Positions 21,052 through 30,060 of a DNA stretch of 64,000 nucleotides are shown piece after piece. Both the position numbers and the translations under genes were made by a program. The stretch lies in contig NZ_JANUXR010000002.1 of the NCBI RefSeq assembly GCF_024834075.1, forward strand, positions 124,001 to 188,000. The letters are read 5' to 3'. The notes below the pieces were generated by a model, which saw nothing but the letters and a program-made list of their open reading frames with translations, was not told the origin of the DNA and did not search any database. The DNA comes from Corynebacterium sp. HS2168-gen11 (GTDB taxonomy: Bacteria; Actinomycetota; Actinomycetes; Mycobacteriales; Mycobacteriaceae). How positions within the stretch are numbered: the first letter of the stretch is position 1; every line of letters starts with the position of its first letter.

Positions 21052-21986
21052 GAAAATAGTAATCCTTCGGTTGTGTGACGGCCTCTTGCCCAGTCGATCG
21101 CGTTCATCATTTTTTTGCCAGGAACTTGGATCGTCGTTAAGGCAACGTCCTGGGTAGCTGTTGCGACGACAACGCGGGTTTTCTCAATGCGGATCGTTCC
21201 TGGTGCATCTTGCGAGGTTTCCGCTAATGGTAGAACTTTGCCAAGTTTCACCCGGTCAGAGTCTAATGTAGTCCAGGCACCTGGTGCTGGGGTGACCGCG
21301 CGAATATTTCGATCAATTTCAGCGGCAGGTGTATTCCACTGAATTTGAGCATCGCTACTTAAGATTTTTGCAGCATGGGTAGATTCACCAACTTGTGGTT
21401 GCAAGGTTGCAGTACCTGCAGCAAGCTGATTCATAGTTGCAACCAACAAATCACTTCCTGCATATGCTAAACGGGTTAACAAATCATCTGCAGTATCTTC
21501 AGGCATGATCGGCTCGGTCAAACTTGCCAGAATTGGACCTGTATCTAAACCTTCATCAATCCTGAACGTCGTCGCGCCTGTGGTGGTATCACCAGCAGCA
21601 ATAGCAGCTTGGACTGGTGCTGCACCGCGCCAGCGTGGTAACAGCGAAAAGTGCAGATTGACCCATCCATGCGGCACTGCATCTAAGAGGTCTGCAGGAA
21701 TAAGATTGCCATAGGCAACCACCGGTGCACAGTCAATATTTAACGCTGCAAGATCACTGCGAAATTGATCACCATCAGGGGTACCAGCCCGCAATGTGCT
21801 TGGGGTAAATACTGGAATGCCATGTGTTTGCGCGAGTGCTTTTACCGGAGACGGATACAGACTGCGTCCACGCCCTTTCCTGGCATCTGGCCGAGTTAAG
21901 ACCGCCACGATTTCATGATCTGAGGCCAAAAGGCGTTCCAAGGCAGCAACAGCTGGCTCAGGAGTACCTGCAAACATCAGGCGCAT
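21048..21986 (-). CDS. fmt: Methionyl-tRNA formyltransferase
   Basis: A 312-residue enzyme that formylates initiator Met-tRNA using 10-formyl-tetrahydrofolate. The hydrolase-like N-domain carries NLHFSLLPRWRGAAP at 110-124 (Asn110, His112) and Asp148 in EGLDTGP. A C-terminal OB-type tRNA-binding domain follows. It lies 22 bases downstream of def and overlaps rsmB by four bases, so formylation and deformylation enzymes are encoded together. Confidence 0.96.
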   Translation of the reverse strand: MRLMFAGTPEPAVAALERLLASDHEIVAVLTRPDARKGRGRSLYPSPVKALAQTHGIPVFTPSTLRAGTPDGDQFRSDLAALNIDCAPVVAYGNLIPADLLDAVPHGWVNLHFSLLPRWRGAAPVQAAIAAGDTTTGATTFRIDEGLDTGPILASLTEPIMPEDTADDLLTRLAYAGSDLLVATMNQLAAGTATLQPQVGESTHAAKILSSDAQIQWNTPAAEIDRNIRAVTPAPGAWTTLDSDRVKLGKVLPLAETSQDAPGTIRIEKTRVVVATATQDVALTTIQVPGKKMMNAIDWARGRHTTEGLLFS

Positions 21987-22008
21987 AGAACTTCTCGTAC
22001 TTTCTTTT

Positions 22009-22524
22009 CTAGTGATCAGCTTGGAACCAGGCTGCTTGTCGGATTTCTTTCATGGCTTGCTTGCGCAACTCTGGACGCAATCGACGCAGGAACAATACCC
22101 CATCAAGATGGTCAGTTTCATGCTGAATACAACGAGCCATCAAACCTGATGCAACCATTGCAACTGGATTACCATGCATATCGACACCGGCAACACTGAC
22201 AGTTTCATAGCGTTCGGTTTCAATCGACATTCCTGGGATAGACAGGCACCCTTCAGTGCCGCTTTGCAACGCTTCACCAATTGGTTCCCATACTGGGTTG
22301 ATAATATGGCCGCGCAGCCCATCTTCGACCTTCGTGCAGTCGAAGACAAAGATACGCTTTAACACACCAATTTGATTTGCAGCAAGGCCCACACCACCAC
22401 TTGCATCCATAGTTTCGAGCATGTCTTGGACCAGCAGTTCTAGATCATGATCAAAGTTCGTTATTTCTGTGGCACGAGTGGTTAATACTGGATCACCGAA
22501 CAAACGGATCTCACGAATTGTCAC
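22009..22524 (-). CDS. def: Peptide deformylase
   Basis: A 171-residue metalloenzyme that removes the N-formyl group from new proteins. All three family motifs are present: GVGLAANQIG (44-53), EGCLSIPG with the metal Cys (91-98) and QHETDHLDG with the HExxH-type ligands (134-142). GTG 22524 is chosen because aaggag lies 10 bases upstream and VTIREIRL matches relatives. An upstream in-frame start at 22566 is less likely. Confidence 0.95.
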   Translation of the reverse strand: MTIREIRLFGDPVLTTRATEITNFDHDLELLVQDMLETMDASGGVGLAANQIGVLKRIFVFDCTKVEDGLRGHIINPVWEPIGEALQSGTEGCLSIPGMSIETERYETVSVAGVDMHGNPVAMVASGLMARCIQHETDHLDGVLFLRRLRPELRKQAMKEIRQAAWFQADH

Positions 22525-22694
22525 TGTGGTTGTGCTCCTTACCTTACTGTTAAAAGTTATACGCACATTTGATTCCGCGTATTTTCACTCATGCAACTTG
22601 CATAAGCGCGGTATATCTATCGGTATATCCATCGTAGTGTCTGAACAAGGAATCTTGCCACTATACAACACATCGTTTCCGTGACCGCCAGTTT

Positions 22695-24794
22695 TTAACC
22701 AATGTGAATTGGGTTAATTTGGATGCGCAACGGTAAAGAGTCACGACGCGCTAACCGCGCTGTTTGAGCTGCGCGAAGTGCCGCACCTAATTGATTGCGC
22801 GGTCCCAGCGGGGTGCGAACCAAAATGCGTTGCGGTGGACCAAATTCTTGCTGATCATAATCCCCGGGCAATTTCATACCCAGCGGTAAATCAACTGGCC
22901 CTAAAATATCAGATCCTGCAGGTAGTTCGAGCAATTCCATAAACTGATGCAAAGCACGTGCCGGAGCATCCACTGCTGCCATATGTACAGCAGGTGGGAA
23001 TCCTACTTCGCGTCGGCTCGCTAATTCTTGCTGCGCCATGCCGATCACATCCCAGCGAATGAAGCGCTGGACGACGGCAAGACTGGCATCTGCCACAACA
23101 ATGACTTCCCCACCTTGCTCGTGTGAAACCACCAAACTTGCGGCGTGCGTCCATTTCGCAAAAGTATCTTCAGTAGCTCGTAAATCTTGTCGATTCAGCA
23201 GCGCCCAAGAATCCAATAATACCGCTGCACCGTATGTTGGCCCATCGGTAATAATCGGCTCAGCTCCCGGTGTTGCAACCACAATTCCCGGCCTCGAAGG
23301 CAATGTCTCATAGATGCGATTGCCACCTGATGCCACAATCGGGGTTTGTGGAAATGCCACACCAAATTCTTCCAAAGTCCGACGATGTCCTTGTACTACT
23401 GCCCGTAATTGGCGATTGCCGCACTGTCCGCAAGAAAAATGGGTATCTGGCGTACCGCACCAACCACAGGTTGGAACATACGCACCAGCGTGTGCTGGTG
23501 GCAGAGCTTGAGATTGTCGTTGAGGACCAAGTAAGACTGGCTGTGCACCACTATTGATTGTCTCAGACTGTGGAGGTATGCCAAGTGGGCCATTACAGGC
23601 ACGACAGCGTGCTGGTGAGGAGCATTTTTTACAGGCTAGCGTTGGTACGTACCCTTTGCGAGGCACTTGTACAAGTGCTGGCCGTCCTTGTTCCAGTGAG
23701 CGTCGAATAGCCTGAAAGGCTCGGCTCGGAAGTCGTGAATTCTTCGCAAAGCGATCGCGTTCGAGTTCAAATTCATGTTCACCGGTGGCATGAATGCGCG
23801 GCATCCGCTTACGAATCGTGTCACGGTTCGCAGCGAGGCTATACACCCAACCAGCTTCGACTAACACTTGCACTTCAGCTGTACGAGTCAGCCCTGCCAA
23901 AATAATCGAGGCGTGTTCTAAAGAGCTACGAGTTGTTAAAACCTCGCGAGCATGGATATACGGTGCTCGTGGATCCACCAAATTATCGTCGCCATCATCT
24001 TTGATCACGACTAATCCTAAGTTCGCAACTGGTGCAAACGCTGCACTACGAGTACCGATCACCAAGCGCCCTTGACCATGCAATACACTCAAAAAACGCC
24101 GGTAGCGGGCCTGTGGACCTTGTTGCGAATTTAGAACCGTAATCTGTTTCGGACTGACATATTGGCTACATGCTGCTACGAGTTGTTCAATATCTTTCTG
24201 GTTCGGCACAATCAACAATGCACCTTTGCCCTGTAACACAACCTTTACCGCCAGCGCAGCAAGCGCATCGGCCCAAGGTTCTTGAGGAGTCATCTGCCAG
24301 GCAACCCGTGCAACTTTGCCAGCTAATACAGCATCAACAAACGCTTCCCCATGTTCATAGGCTGACCAGGGGCTTAAATCTGGTTCACTCGTCTTGCCAA
24401 GCTCCTCCCATGCAGTTGTAGTATCGGTTTGTTCGGCTTGGGCATGTCGCGATGGAATTGCTGCCCGAATCACGTCTGAGGTAATCGCCCCGTAGCGCAG
24501 CGCCAAAGATTCGATTAACGCACGAGTCGCAGGTGAGTAGATAATTTCCGGCGAGATCACACGATCCAGCCAGCGCAGATCGCCTTGATGAATAGGCTCT
24601 GCTACTCGCTCCAATAAAATCCCGTTAACCAGCCTGCCGGCAAACCGAATACGCACCAATACGCCCGGTTGAGCATCAGCATCTTGGTCGGTATCAATTT
24701 TGTACTCAAAAATTCGATCCAGTTGCGAAACACCCAGCAACGGCAATATTTGTGCAATCGGTGCATGTGGTGCAAGGGTGCGAGTGGTCGGCAT
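22695..24794 (-). CDS. priA: PriA-like primosomal protein N' (probably not a helicase)
   Basis: A 699-residue actinobacterial PriA homologue. The N-terminal DNA-binding region and the paired zinc-binding cysteines (LACKKCSSPARCRACNGP and later CGWCGTPDTHFSCGQCGN) are clear. The Walker A motif expected near residue 180 is missing, and the DEAH-type motif II reads KDDGDDN. As in mycobacterial relatives, it likely lacks ATP-driven unwinding and may serve as a replication-restart scaffold. ATG 24794 is preferred to TTG 24803. It precedes def after about 170 bases. Confidence 0.9.
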   Translation of the reverse strand: MPTTRTLAPHAPIAQILPLLGVSQLDRIFEYKIDTDQDADAQPGVLVRIRFAGRLVNGILLERVAEPIHQGDLRWLDRVISPEIIYSPATRALIESLALRYGAITSDVIRAAIPSRHAQAEQTDTTTAWEELGKTSEPDLSPWSAYEHGEAFVDAVLAGKVARVAWQMTPQEPWADALAALAVKVVLQGKGALLIVPNQKDIEQLVAACSQYVSPKQITVLNSQQGPQARYRRFLSVLHGQGRLVIGTRSAAFAPVANLGLVVIKDDGDDNLVDPRAPYIHAREVLTTRSSLEHASIILAGLTRTAEVQVLVEAGWVYSLAANRDTIRKRMPRIHATGEHEFELERDRFAKNSRLPSRAFQAIRRSLEQGRPALVQVPRKGYVPTLACKKCSSPARCRACNGPLGIPPQSETINSGAQPVLLGPQRQSQALPPAHAGAYVPTCGWCGTPDTHFSCGQCGNRQLRAVVQGHRRTLEEFGVAFPQTPIVASGGNRIYETLPSRPGIVVATPGAEPIITDGPTYGAAVLLDSWALLNRQDLRATEDTFAKWTHAASLVVSHEQGGEVIVVADASLAVVQRFIRWDVIGMAQQELASRREVGFPPAVHMAAVDAPARALHQFMELLELPAGSDILGPVDLPLGMKLPGDYDQQEFGPPQRILVRTPLGPRNQLGAALRAAQTARLARRDSLPLRIQINPIHIG

Positions 24795-24816
24795 ACTTTG
24801 CAATATACTAAAGAAC

Positions 24817-24858
24817 GCAATGAAGCGTCGAAAAGCAAGCTTGACGACGCCTCATTGC
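24817..24858 (-). terminator. Terminator after metK
   Basis: gcaatgaagcgtcg (24817-24830) pairs with cgacgcctcattgc (24845-24858), with one mismatch. On the minus strand it is followed by gttctttag. It lies 25 bases past the metK stop, upstream of priA. Confidence 0.7.
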
Positions 24859-24882
24859 CAACTACGATGATGCTGCTGAGCT

Positions 24883-26112
24883 TTACAGCCCTAATGCTGC
24901 TTTAAGTTCAGTGACTTTATTGAGCTTTTCCCATGGCAGATCAAGATCATCGCGACCAAAGTGACCATAGGTGGCAGTCTGTGCATAAATTGGACGCAAC
25001 AAATCAAGTTCCTTGATAATAGCCGCAGGACGTAAATCAAATACAGCTGCAACAGCCTGCTGGATGTCGGCATCCGTGAAACCGTGATGCGCTGTACCGA
25101 AAGTTTCAACGTACAGGCCAACTGGCTTTGCACGGCCAATGGCATACGCAACCTGGACTTCTGCACGATCAGCCAAGCCTGCAGCGACGATATTCTTTGC
25201 GACCCAACGCATTGCATATGCGGCAGAACGATCGACCTTACTTGGATCTTTACCAGAAAACGCGCCACCACCGTGACGGGCCATACCACCATAGGTATCG
25301 ACAATGATTTTACGACCTGTCAAGCCTGCATCGCCCATTGGGCCACCAAGAATGAAGGAGCCAGAAGGATTCACCAACAACGTAAAGTTGGAAACATCCA
25401 AGGTTGCAGCAAGATTGGCATCATCGATCACCCACTGCACGACGTGTTCACGGATTTGCTCAGCAAGCCATGCTTGAGTGATATCTGGCGAATGTTGGGT
25501 TGATACCACAACCGTATCGAGTGCTACAGGTACACCATTGCTATCGTAAGCCAGAGTAACCTGAGTTTTACCATCTGGACGCAAGTTTTCGACGATGCCG
25601 TTTTTGCGCACGAAGGTCAAACGGCGTGCAAGACGATGTGCCAACGAAATTGGCAGTGGCATATATTCTGAAGTTTCGTTCGAGGCGTAACCAAACATCA
25701 AGCCTTGATCGCCAGCACCAGCTTGATCATTATCGTCGCTCTGGGCACCCTCGCGAACTTCTTGGGACACCGAGACTGAGTCACCAATCTCAGCAGATTG
25801 TTCACCAATTGCGACATTCACTGCGCAAGTACGACCATCAAAGCCGACAATTGATGAAGTAAAACCAATATTTAACAAGGTGTTGCGGGCAATTGATGCA
25901 ATATCAACATAAGAAGATGTACGAACCTCGCCAACAACATGCACTTGGCCAGTTGTGACTAACGTTTCGACAGCCACTCGGGCTGCTGGATCTTGGGCCA
26001 GCATTGCGTCAAGAATGGCGTCAGAAATGGCATCGCAAATTTTATCTGGGTGGCCTTCGGTGACAGACTCGCTGGTAAAGAGGCGAAGTGCTCCGCCATG
26101 AGCGTGAGACAT
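24883..26112 (-). CDS. metK: S-adenosylmethionine synthetase
   Basis: A 409-residue enzyme making S-adenosylmethionine from methionine and ATP. Signatures are [10 protein letters not shown] (15-24), [12 protein letters not shown] and the loop [22 protein letters not shown] 26112 is chosen because aaagga lies about 8 bases upstream and [16 protein letters not shown] aligns with relatives. An in-frame TTG lies 18 bases further out. A perfect TAGAC-N6-GTCTA site 135 bases upstream suggests control by the McbR repressor of sulfur metabolism. Confidence 0.96.
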   Translation of the reverse strand: MSHAHGGALRLFTSESVTEGHPDKICDAISDAILDAMLAQDPAARVAVETLVTTGQVHVVGEVRTSSYVDIASIARNTLLNIGFTSSIVGFDGRTCAVNVAIGEQSAEIGDSVSVSQEVREGAQSDDNDQAGAGDQGLMFGYASNETSEYMPLPISLAHRLARRLTFVRKNGIVENLRPDGKTQVTLAYDSNGVPVALDTVVVSTQHSPDITQAWLAEQIREHVVQWVIDDANLAATLDVSNFTLLVNPSGSFILGGPMGDAGLTGRKIIVDTYGGMARHGGGAFSGKDPSKVDRSAAYAMRWVAKNIVAAGLADRAEVQVAYAIGRAKPVGLYVETFGTAHHGFTDADIQQAVAAVFDLRPAAIIKELDLLRPIYAQTATYGHFGRDDLDLPWEKLNKVTELKAALGL

Positions 26113-26246
26113 GAATAAATCCTTTATCAATAAAAATTCTGGTTACTCATTACAACTATCATGTTTGAGCACCGTAAATGCTGATATTTCAAACGTGTGT
26201 AGACTTGCGCGCACGGAAATATTAGAAACGAACTATCCTCAAAGGA

Positions 26247-26262
26247 TAGACCAAGCTGTCTA
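26247..26262. promoter_or_regulatory. McbR-type operator upstream of metK
   Basis: TAGAC-caagct-GTCTA is an exact match to the 16-bp inverted repeat TAGAC-N6-GTCTA bound by McbR, the S-adenosylhomocysteine-responsive repressor of methionine and sulfur genes in C. glutamicum. It lies in the metK-coaBC gap, 19 bases from the coaBC stop and 135 from the metK start. A TAGAC half-site is repeated near 26200. Confidence 0.75.
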
Positions 26263-26280
26263 AAAAGACAACTTTAGTCC

Positions 26281-27534
26281 TCACGATTCCACACGTGTTG
26301 AATCTTTCATAACAGTGTCAAAGATTTGTTGTGCAACTTCTAGTTTGGAACCATGATGGATCTGGACGACGTGACCATCTCTGGCAAGAAGCCATCCTTG
26401 ATTGTCAGACCGCCCGAACACTTTCGATTCACCAACCTCATTACACATAAGATAATCGCACTGCTTTTTCTGCAGTTTCGCCTGCGCGTATTCGAGTGCC
26501 GTGTGGTGTTTATCGCCAGTTTCTGCAGCAAATCCAATAATCTGCAGAGTTTCCGGCAGTTTATGATCTCTACGATGCTGCACAAGTGTGGCCAAAATAT
26601 CCGGATTTTCCACCATAGCAATATTCGTAAGTCCAGCTTCAGAAGTGGTGCCCTTTTTCATTTTTGCATCACCTGGTTGTGCTGGACGGAAATCAGCAAC
26701 CGCAGCCGCCATAATCACTATATCCATTTCCGGAGCAAGGCGCATGACTTCGCCATACAAGTCTTGAGCCGAGCCAATACGAATAACCTCTGCCCCACTT
26801 GGCGTCGGTAACGCATCGACTGCCCCTGCCACAATAAAAACCTTTGCGCCCATTTGGCTGGCAGCTTCTGCTAAAGCGAATCCTTGCCGACCAGAAGAAT
26901 GGTTCCCGATAAAGCGTACTGGATCGAGAGCTTCACGCGTACCACCTGCAGTAATTAAAATATTCTTTCCTGCAAGATCTTGCTTGACTGGCCCATGCGA
27001 AACAATCATCTCGGCATACTCGACAATTTGTTCTGGATCTAATAATCTACCAGCGCCAGTATCACTACCGGTAAGTCTGCCATGTGCTGGCTCAAGAACG
27101 GTGATACCACGTGAACGCAACGTTGCAACATTTGCTTGAGTAGCTGCGTTATACCACATCTCAGTATGCATAGCTGGGGCAATCACGATTGGGCACGTTG
27201 CAACGAGAACCGTGGCAGTCAACAAATCATCAGCACGCCCCATGGCGATACGAGCAATCAGATCCGCAGTTGCAGGTGCGATAACAATCAGATCTGCTTC
27301 TTTTCCAACTCGCACGTGACGAACTTCGTCGACAGCATCAAAAACTGAACTAGACACAGGGCTGCCGCTGAGCGCTTCGAAGGTCGGTTTACCCACAAAT
27401 GCAAGCGCATGTGCTGTTGGAACTGCAATAACATTGTCACCTTGTTCCTTAAACAAGCGGATGATCTGACAGGCTTTATACGCTGCGATACCTCCACCAA
27501 TGCCAACGACGATATTTCGACCTGTGGAAACCAT
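26281..27534 (-). CDS. coaBC: Bifunctional phosphopantothenoylcysteine decarboxylase/synthetase
   Basis: A 417-residue fusion enzyme of coenzyme A synthesis (Dfp). The N-terminal half is a flavin-dependent CoaC domain with GIGGGIAAYKA and IAPAMHTEMW, the actinobacterial form of the PxMNxxMW loop. The C-terminal half, from about residue 180, is CoaB with ITAGGTREALDPVRFIGN and the KMKK lysine motif. ATG 27534 is chosen over an in-frame start 27 bases out because VSTGRNIVVGIGGG is the conserved beginning. A terminator separates it from rpoZ, so it has its own promoter. Confidence 0.95.
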   Translation of the reverse strand: MVSTGRNIVVGIGGGIAAYKACQIIRLFKEQGDNVIAVPTAHALAFVGKPTFEALSGSPVSSSVFDAVDEVRHVRVGKEADLIVIAPATADLIARIAMGRADDLLTATVLVATCPIVIAPAMHTEMWYNAATQANVATLRSRGITVLEPAHGRLTGSDTGAGRLLDPEQIVEYAEMIVSHGPVKQDLAGKNILITAGGTREALDPVRFIGNHSSGRQGFALAEAASQMGAKVFIVAGAVDALPTPSGAEVIRIGSAQDLYGEVMRLAPEMDIVIMAAAVADFRPAQPGDAKMKKGTTSEAGLTNIAMVENPDILATLVQHRRDHKLPETLQIIGFAAETGDKHHTALEYAQAKLQKKQCDYLMCNEVGESKVFGRSDNQGWLLARDGHVVQIHHGSKLEVAQQIFDTVMKDSTRVES

Positions 27535-27596
27535 ACTTTGCGACAACTTTCTGTGGAACAATTGCTCAGATGCACTACCAGCTTACATAACAAAAA

Positions 27597-27638
27597 CCTC
27601 GGTCTGCATAGTTGCAAGAAACTATGCAGGTACCGAGG
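27597..27638 (-). terminator. Strong intrinsic terminator after rpoZ
   Basis: cctcggt plus ctgcatagtt (27597-27613) pairs with aactatgcag and accgagg (27620-27638), with a 2-base bulge. On the minus strand the stem runs straight into gtttttg. It ends the mihF-gmk-rpoZ unit. Confidence 0.85.
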
Positions 27639-27658
27639 ATACTTGCAAGCAAAAAGCT

Positions 27659-27946
27659 TTAGCCTTCTTCGTGGTCGAGAAGACCAGACTCAATTTCGCG
27701 CAGTGCGATTGACAACGGCTTTTCTTGAGACTCTGGGGTCACAAGTGGACCAACGAACTCGAACACGCCTTCATCTTCCTGCTGAAAATAAGAGTTAATT
27801 TGGCGGGCACGTTTCGCGGCAAAAATCACCAAAGCATATTTCGACGACACGCGAGTGAGCAACTCATCAATTGGAGGAGCTGTGGTGCCGGTTGGCTTGT
27901 CATAGACGCCTCTGTTGCTTTCAAGGATTTCGTTCACGTTGGTCAC
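27659..27946 (-). CDS. rpoZ: RNA polymerase omega subunit
   Basis: A 95-residue subunit that helps assemble RNA polymerase by binding the beta-prime chain. The conserved core [21 protein letters not shown] is at about 34-54, followed by the acidic loop and the [14 protein letters not shown] helix. The length is typical of actinobacterial omega. It lies 113 bases downstream of gmk, the usual gmk-rpoZ order. Confidence 0.95.
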   Translation of the reverse strand: MTNVNEILESNRGVYDKPTGTTAPPIDELLTRVSSKYALVIFAAKRARQINSYFQQEDEGVFEFVGPLVTPESQEKPLSIALREIESGLLDHEEG

Positions 27947-28059
27947 TTCACACCTTAATTCTTTTACTCAAAACATATATACTAGCACACCAGCGTTGTT
28001 GCCCTGCATCTATGATACGTGAGAAACAGCGAAGCAACTACTGGTAATACTCATCGGTT

Positions 28060-28644
28060 CTACACGCGCGGGGTGTTTCCTAATAAGATTTCGCGAATCT
28101 CAGCCACTGCACGATCAAGGTCATCATTGACAATAATATGATCGAATTCATCCTGAGCGTCAAGCTCAGTGCGCGCGGTTTGAAGACGACGTTCAATAAC
28201 TTCTTGCGTCTCCGTTCCTCGACCGGTTAACCGTTCAACTAAGGTTTCCCAACTTGGCGGAGCAACAAACACTGTGCGAGCCTCTGGCATTAACGCGGCG
28301 ACATTACGTGCACCTACAAGGTCGACCTCTACCAAAACTGGGCGACCAGCGGCAAGTGCGGCTTCAACTGGTTCGGCAGGCGTACCAGAGCGTTGTAAAC
28401 CTCCGTGAATATCTGCCCATTCCAGCATCTCTCCAGCATCGATACGACGCTGGAATTCTTCAGCTGAGACGAAGAAATAGTCCTGACCATCAACCTCACC
28501 TGGACGTGGTGCACGTGTAGTCATTGAAACCGAGAAATACAACGAAGGAAGTTCTTCTCGAAGCCGGCTTACCACTGTGGATTTACCCACAGCGGAAGGG
28601 CCGAGCAGAACAACAAGTTGACCGCGAGGACGATCGCCACTCAT
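28060..28644 (-). CDS. gmk: Guanylate kinase
   Basis: A 194-residue kinase phosphorylating GMP to GDP. The P-loop GPSAVGKS is at 15-22. The GMP-binding segment with [19 protein letters not shown] and the lid region [14 protein letters not shown] follow. It starts 3 bases after the mihF stop, indicating a tight mihF-gmk operon. Confidence 0.96.
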   Translation of the reverse strand: MSGDRPRGQLVVLLGPSAVGKSTVVSRLREELPSLYFSVSMTTRAPRPGEVDGQDYFFVSAEEFQRRIDAGEMLEWADIHGGLQRSGTPAEPVEAALAAGRPVLVEVDLVGARNVAALMPEARTVFVAPPSWETLVERLTGRGTETQEVIERRLQTARTELDAQDEFDHIIVNDDLDRAVAEIREILLGNTPRV

Positions 28645-28647
28645 GGA

Positions 28648-28971
28648 TTAATCCTCAGAAAAACCGAAGCGCTCCAGCAAAGCACGACGCTGGCGGTCAC
28701 CCAAGCCACGCAGACGACGAGTCTGAGCAATCTCGAGCTCTTCCATGATTTCCTTTGCCTTTACCTTGCCAACTTTTGGAAGAGACTCCAGAAGCGCAGA
28801 AACCTTGGTCTTACCAATGATTTCATCAGAAGAAGCCTTCTCGAGAACTTCCTTCAGGGTAATATCGCCGCGCTTGAGTTCCTCTTTGAGCTGTGCACGA
28901 GCCTTGCGTGCTTCTGCTGCCTTTGCAAGGGCTTCCTTGCGCTGCTCGTCGGTCAACTGTGGAAGTGCCAC
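28648..28971 (-). CDS. mihF: Mycobacterial-type integration host factor MihF
   Basis: A 107-residue basic protein of the actinobacterial IHF family, a nucleoid-associated DNA-bending protein. It has a long charged N-terminal helix (residues 1-55) and a helix-two-turn-helix segment SALLESLPKVGKVKAKEIME with the conserved R-rich end (RRLRGLGDRQRRALLERF). It is unrelated to the HU/IHF fold of enterobacteria. It is immediately upstream of gmk. A 250-base region upstream has room for promoters. Confidence 0.93.
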   Translation of the reverse strand: MALPQLTDEQRKEALAKAAEARKARAQLKEELKRGDITLKEVLEKASSDEIIGKTKVSALLESLPKVGKVKAKEIMEELEIAQTRRLRGLGDRQRRALLERFGFSED

Positions 28972-29167
28972 GTCGGTGCCTCCAATTCAAATAATTTTAA
29001 CGGATAGTGTAATTGTTAAATCTAGATAGCCTGCAAGAAGCTACATAGTACATGCGAAAATCTACCACATTTTGCCAGCATTACAATGCTGAAACTTATT
29101 GAGAAGATTCCGCTTAAGTGTAGCACTGAAATATAAAACTTGAGGTAATCAGTGTTTTAGTAACAAA

Positions 29168-29200
29168 ACCCGCTGGTCAGAGACTTTCTATCCGGCGGGT
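29168..29200 (-). terminator. Terminator after the pyrimidine operon
   Basis: acccgctgg (29168-29176) pairs with ccggcgggt (29192-29200), with one G-U pair. On the minus strand the tail is ttttgtt. It lies 21 bases past the pyrF stop and closes pyrR-pyrB-pyrC-carA-carB-pyrF. Confidence 0.8.
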
Positions 29201-29221
29201 CTTGTCTACTGTGAGCTGGGG

Positions 29222-30055
29222 TTATGCAAATTCTTGGCTTGCTTGTATGCAGGCTTGACGTAATGCTGACACGTTTGGTCCCTGCCCGAGAATCTGCCTA
29301 GAAATATTTGCAAATCCAAGTTCATCTACCCCCGTCGTCAAGCGTGCAACATCAGCTGATGTCGCACCTTGCGCGCCTACGCCAGGTAGTAACACCGGGC
29401 CATTGAGAGCTGCAAGTGTCGGTGCTGTTGCTAAGGTTGCACCCACAACTACGCCAACATTGCCAATACGGCCATTATTTGCAGCTGGCGCATTCCACTT
29501 TGCCGCAGCATCCACGATTTGCTGAGAGATCGTGGCTCCAGTTGCATCGCGATGATCTTGCAGATGGCGTGCCTCAGGATTGCTCGTGGCTGCAAGTACG
29601 AACACGCCGGTGCCGGTGGCATCAGCAAGCTCTAATGCTGGACGCAACGAGTCAAAACCAAGATATGGTGACAATGTGACGGCATCGCATGCAAGTGGTG
29701 ATTCAGGATCCAACCATGCAGTCGCATACCCTGCCATGGTAGAGCCAATATCACCACGTTTGGCATCTGCCACAACCAGGGTGCCAGCTGCTCGCAGCGC
29801 TGTGATAGCTTCTTCAAGCACTTGATAGCCTTGTGCACCGAATGCTTCGTAGAAGGCTACTTGAGGCTTGACCAGGGCTACATGGCCGGCAAAAGCCTCC
29901 ACGCAAGTATTGGTGAAGGTTTGCAGCCCTGCCACTGTATATTCCAAGCCCCATTGTTCCAGCAGCTTCTTATGCGGATCAATGCCCACGCATAAACGAC
30001 CGTGGGTACGGCCTGCGGCTAAGAGTCGATCTCCAAAACTCAGTGGAGTTGTCAT
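29222..30055 (-). CDS. pyrF: Orotidine 5'-phosphate decarboxylase
   Basis: A 277-residue enzyme of the longer, mycobacterial-type PyrF family that makes UMP from OMP. The catalytic motif DAKRGDIGST is at 97-106 (Lys99), and CVGIDPHKK lies near the N-terminus. It starts 5 bases after carB and is the last gene of the pyrimidine operon, just before the terminator. Confidence 0.96.
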   Translation of the reverse strand: MTTPLSFGDRLLAAGRTHGRLCVGIDPHKKLLEQWGLEYTVAGLQTFTNTCVEAFAGHVALVKPQVAFYEAFGAQGYQVLEEAITALRAAGTLVVADAKRGDIGSTMAGYATAWLDPESPLACDAVTLSPYLGFDSLRPALELADATGTGVFVLAATSNPEARHLQDHRDATGATISQQIVDAAAKWNAPAANNGRIGNVGVVVGATLATAPTLAALNGPVLLPGVGAQGATSADVARLTTGVDELGFANISRQILGQGPNVSALRQACIQASQEFA

Positions 30056-30060
30056 CGCGC

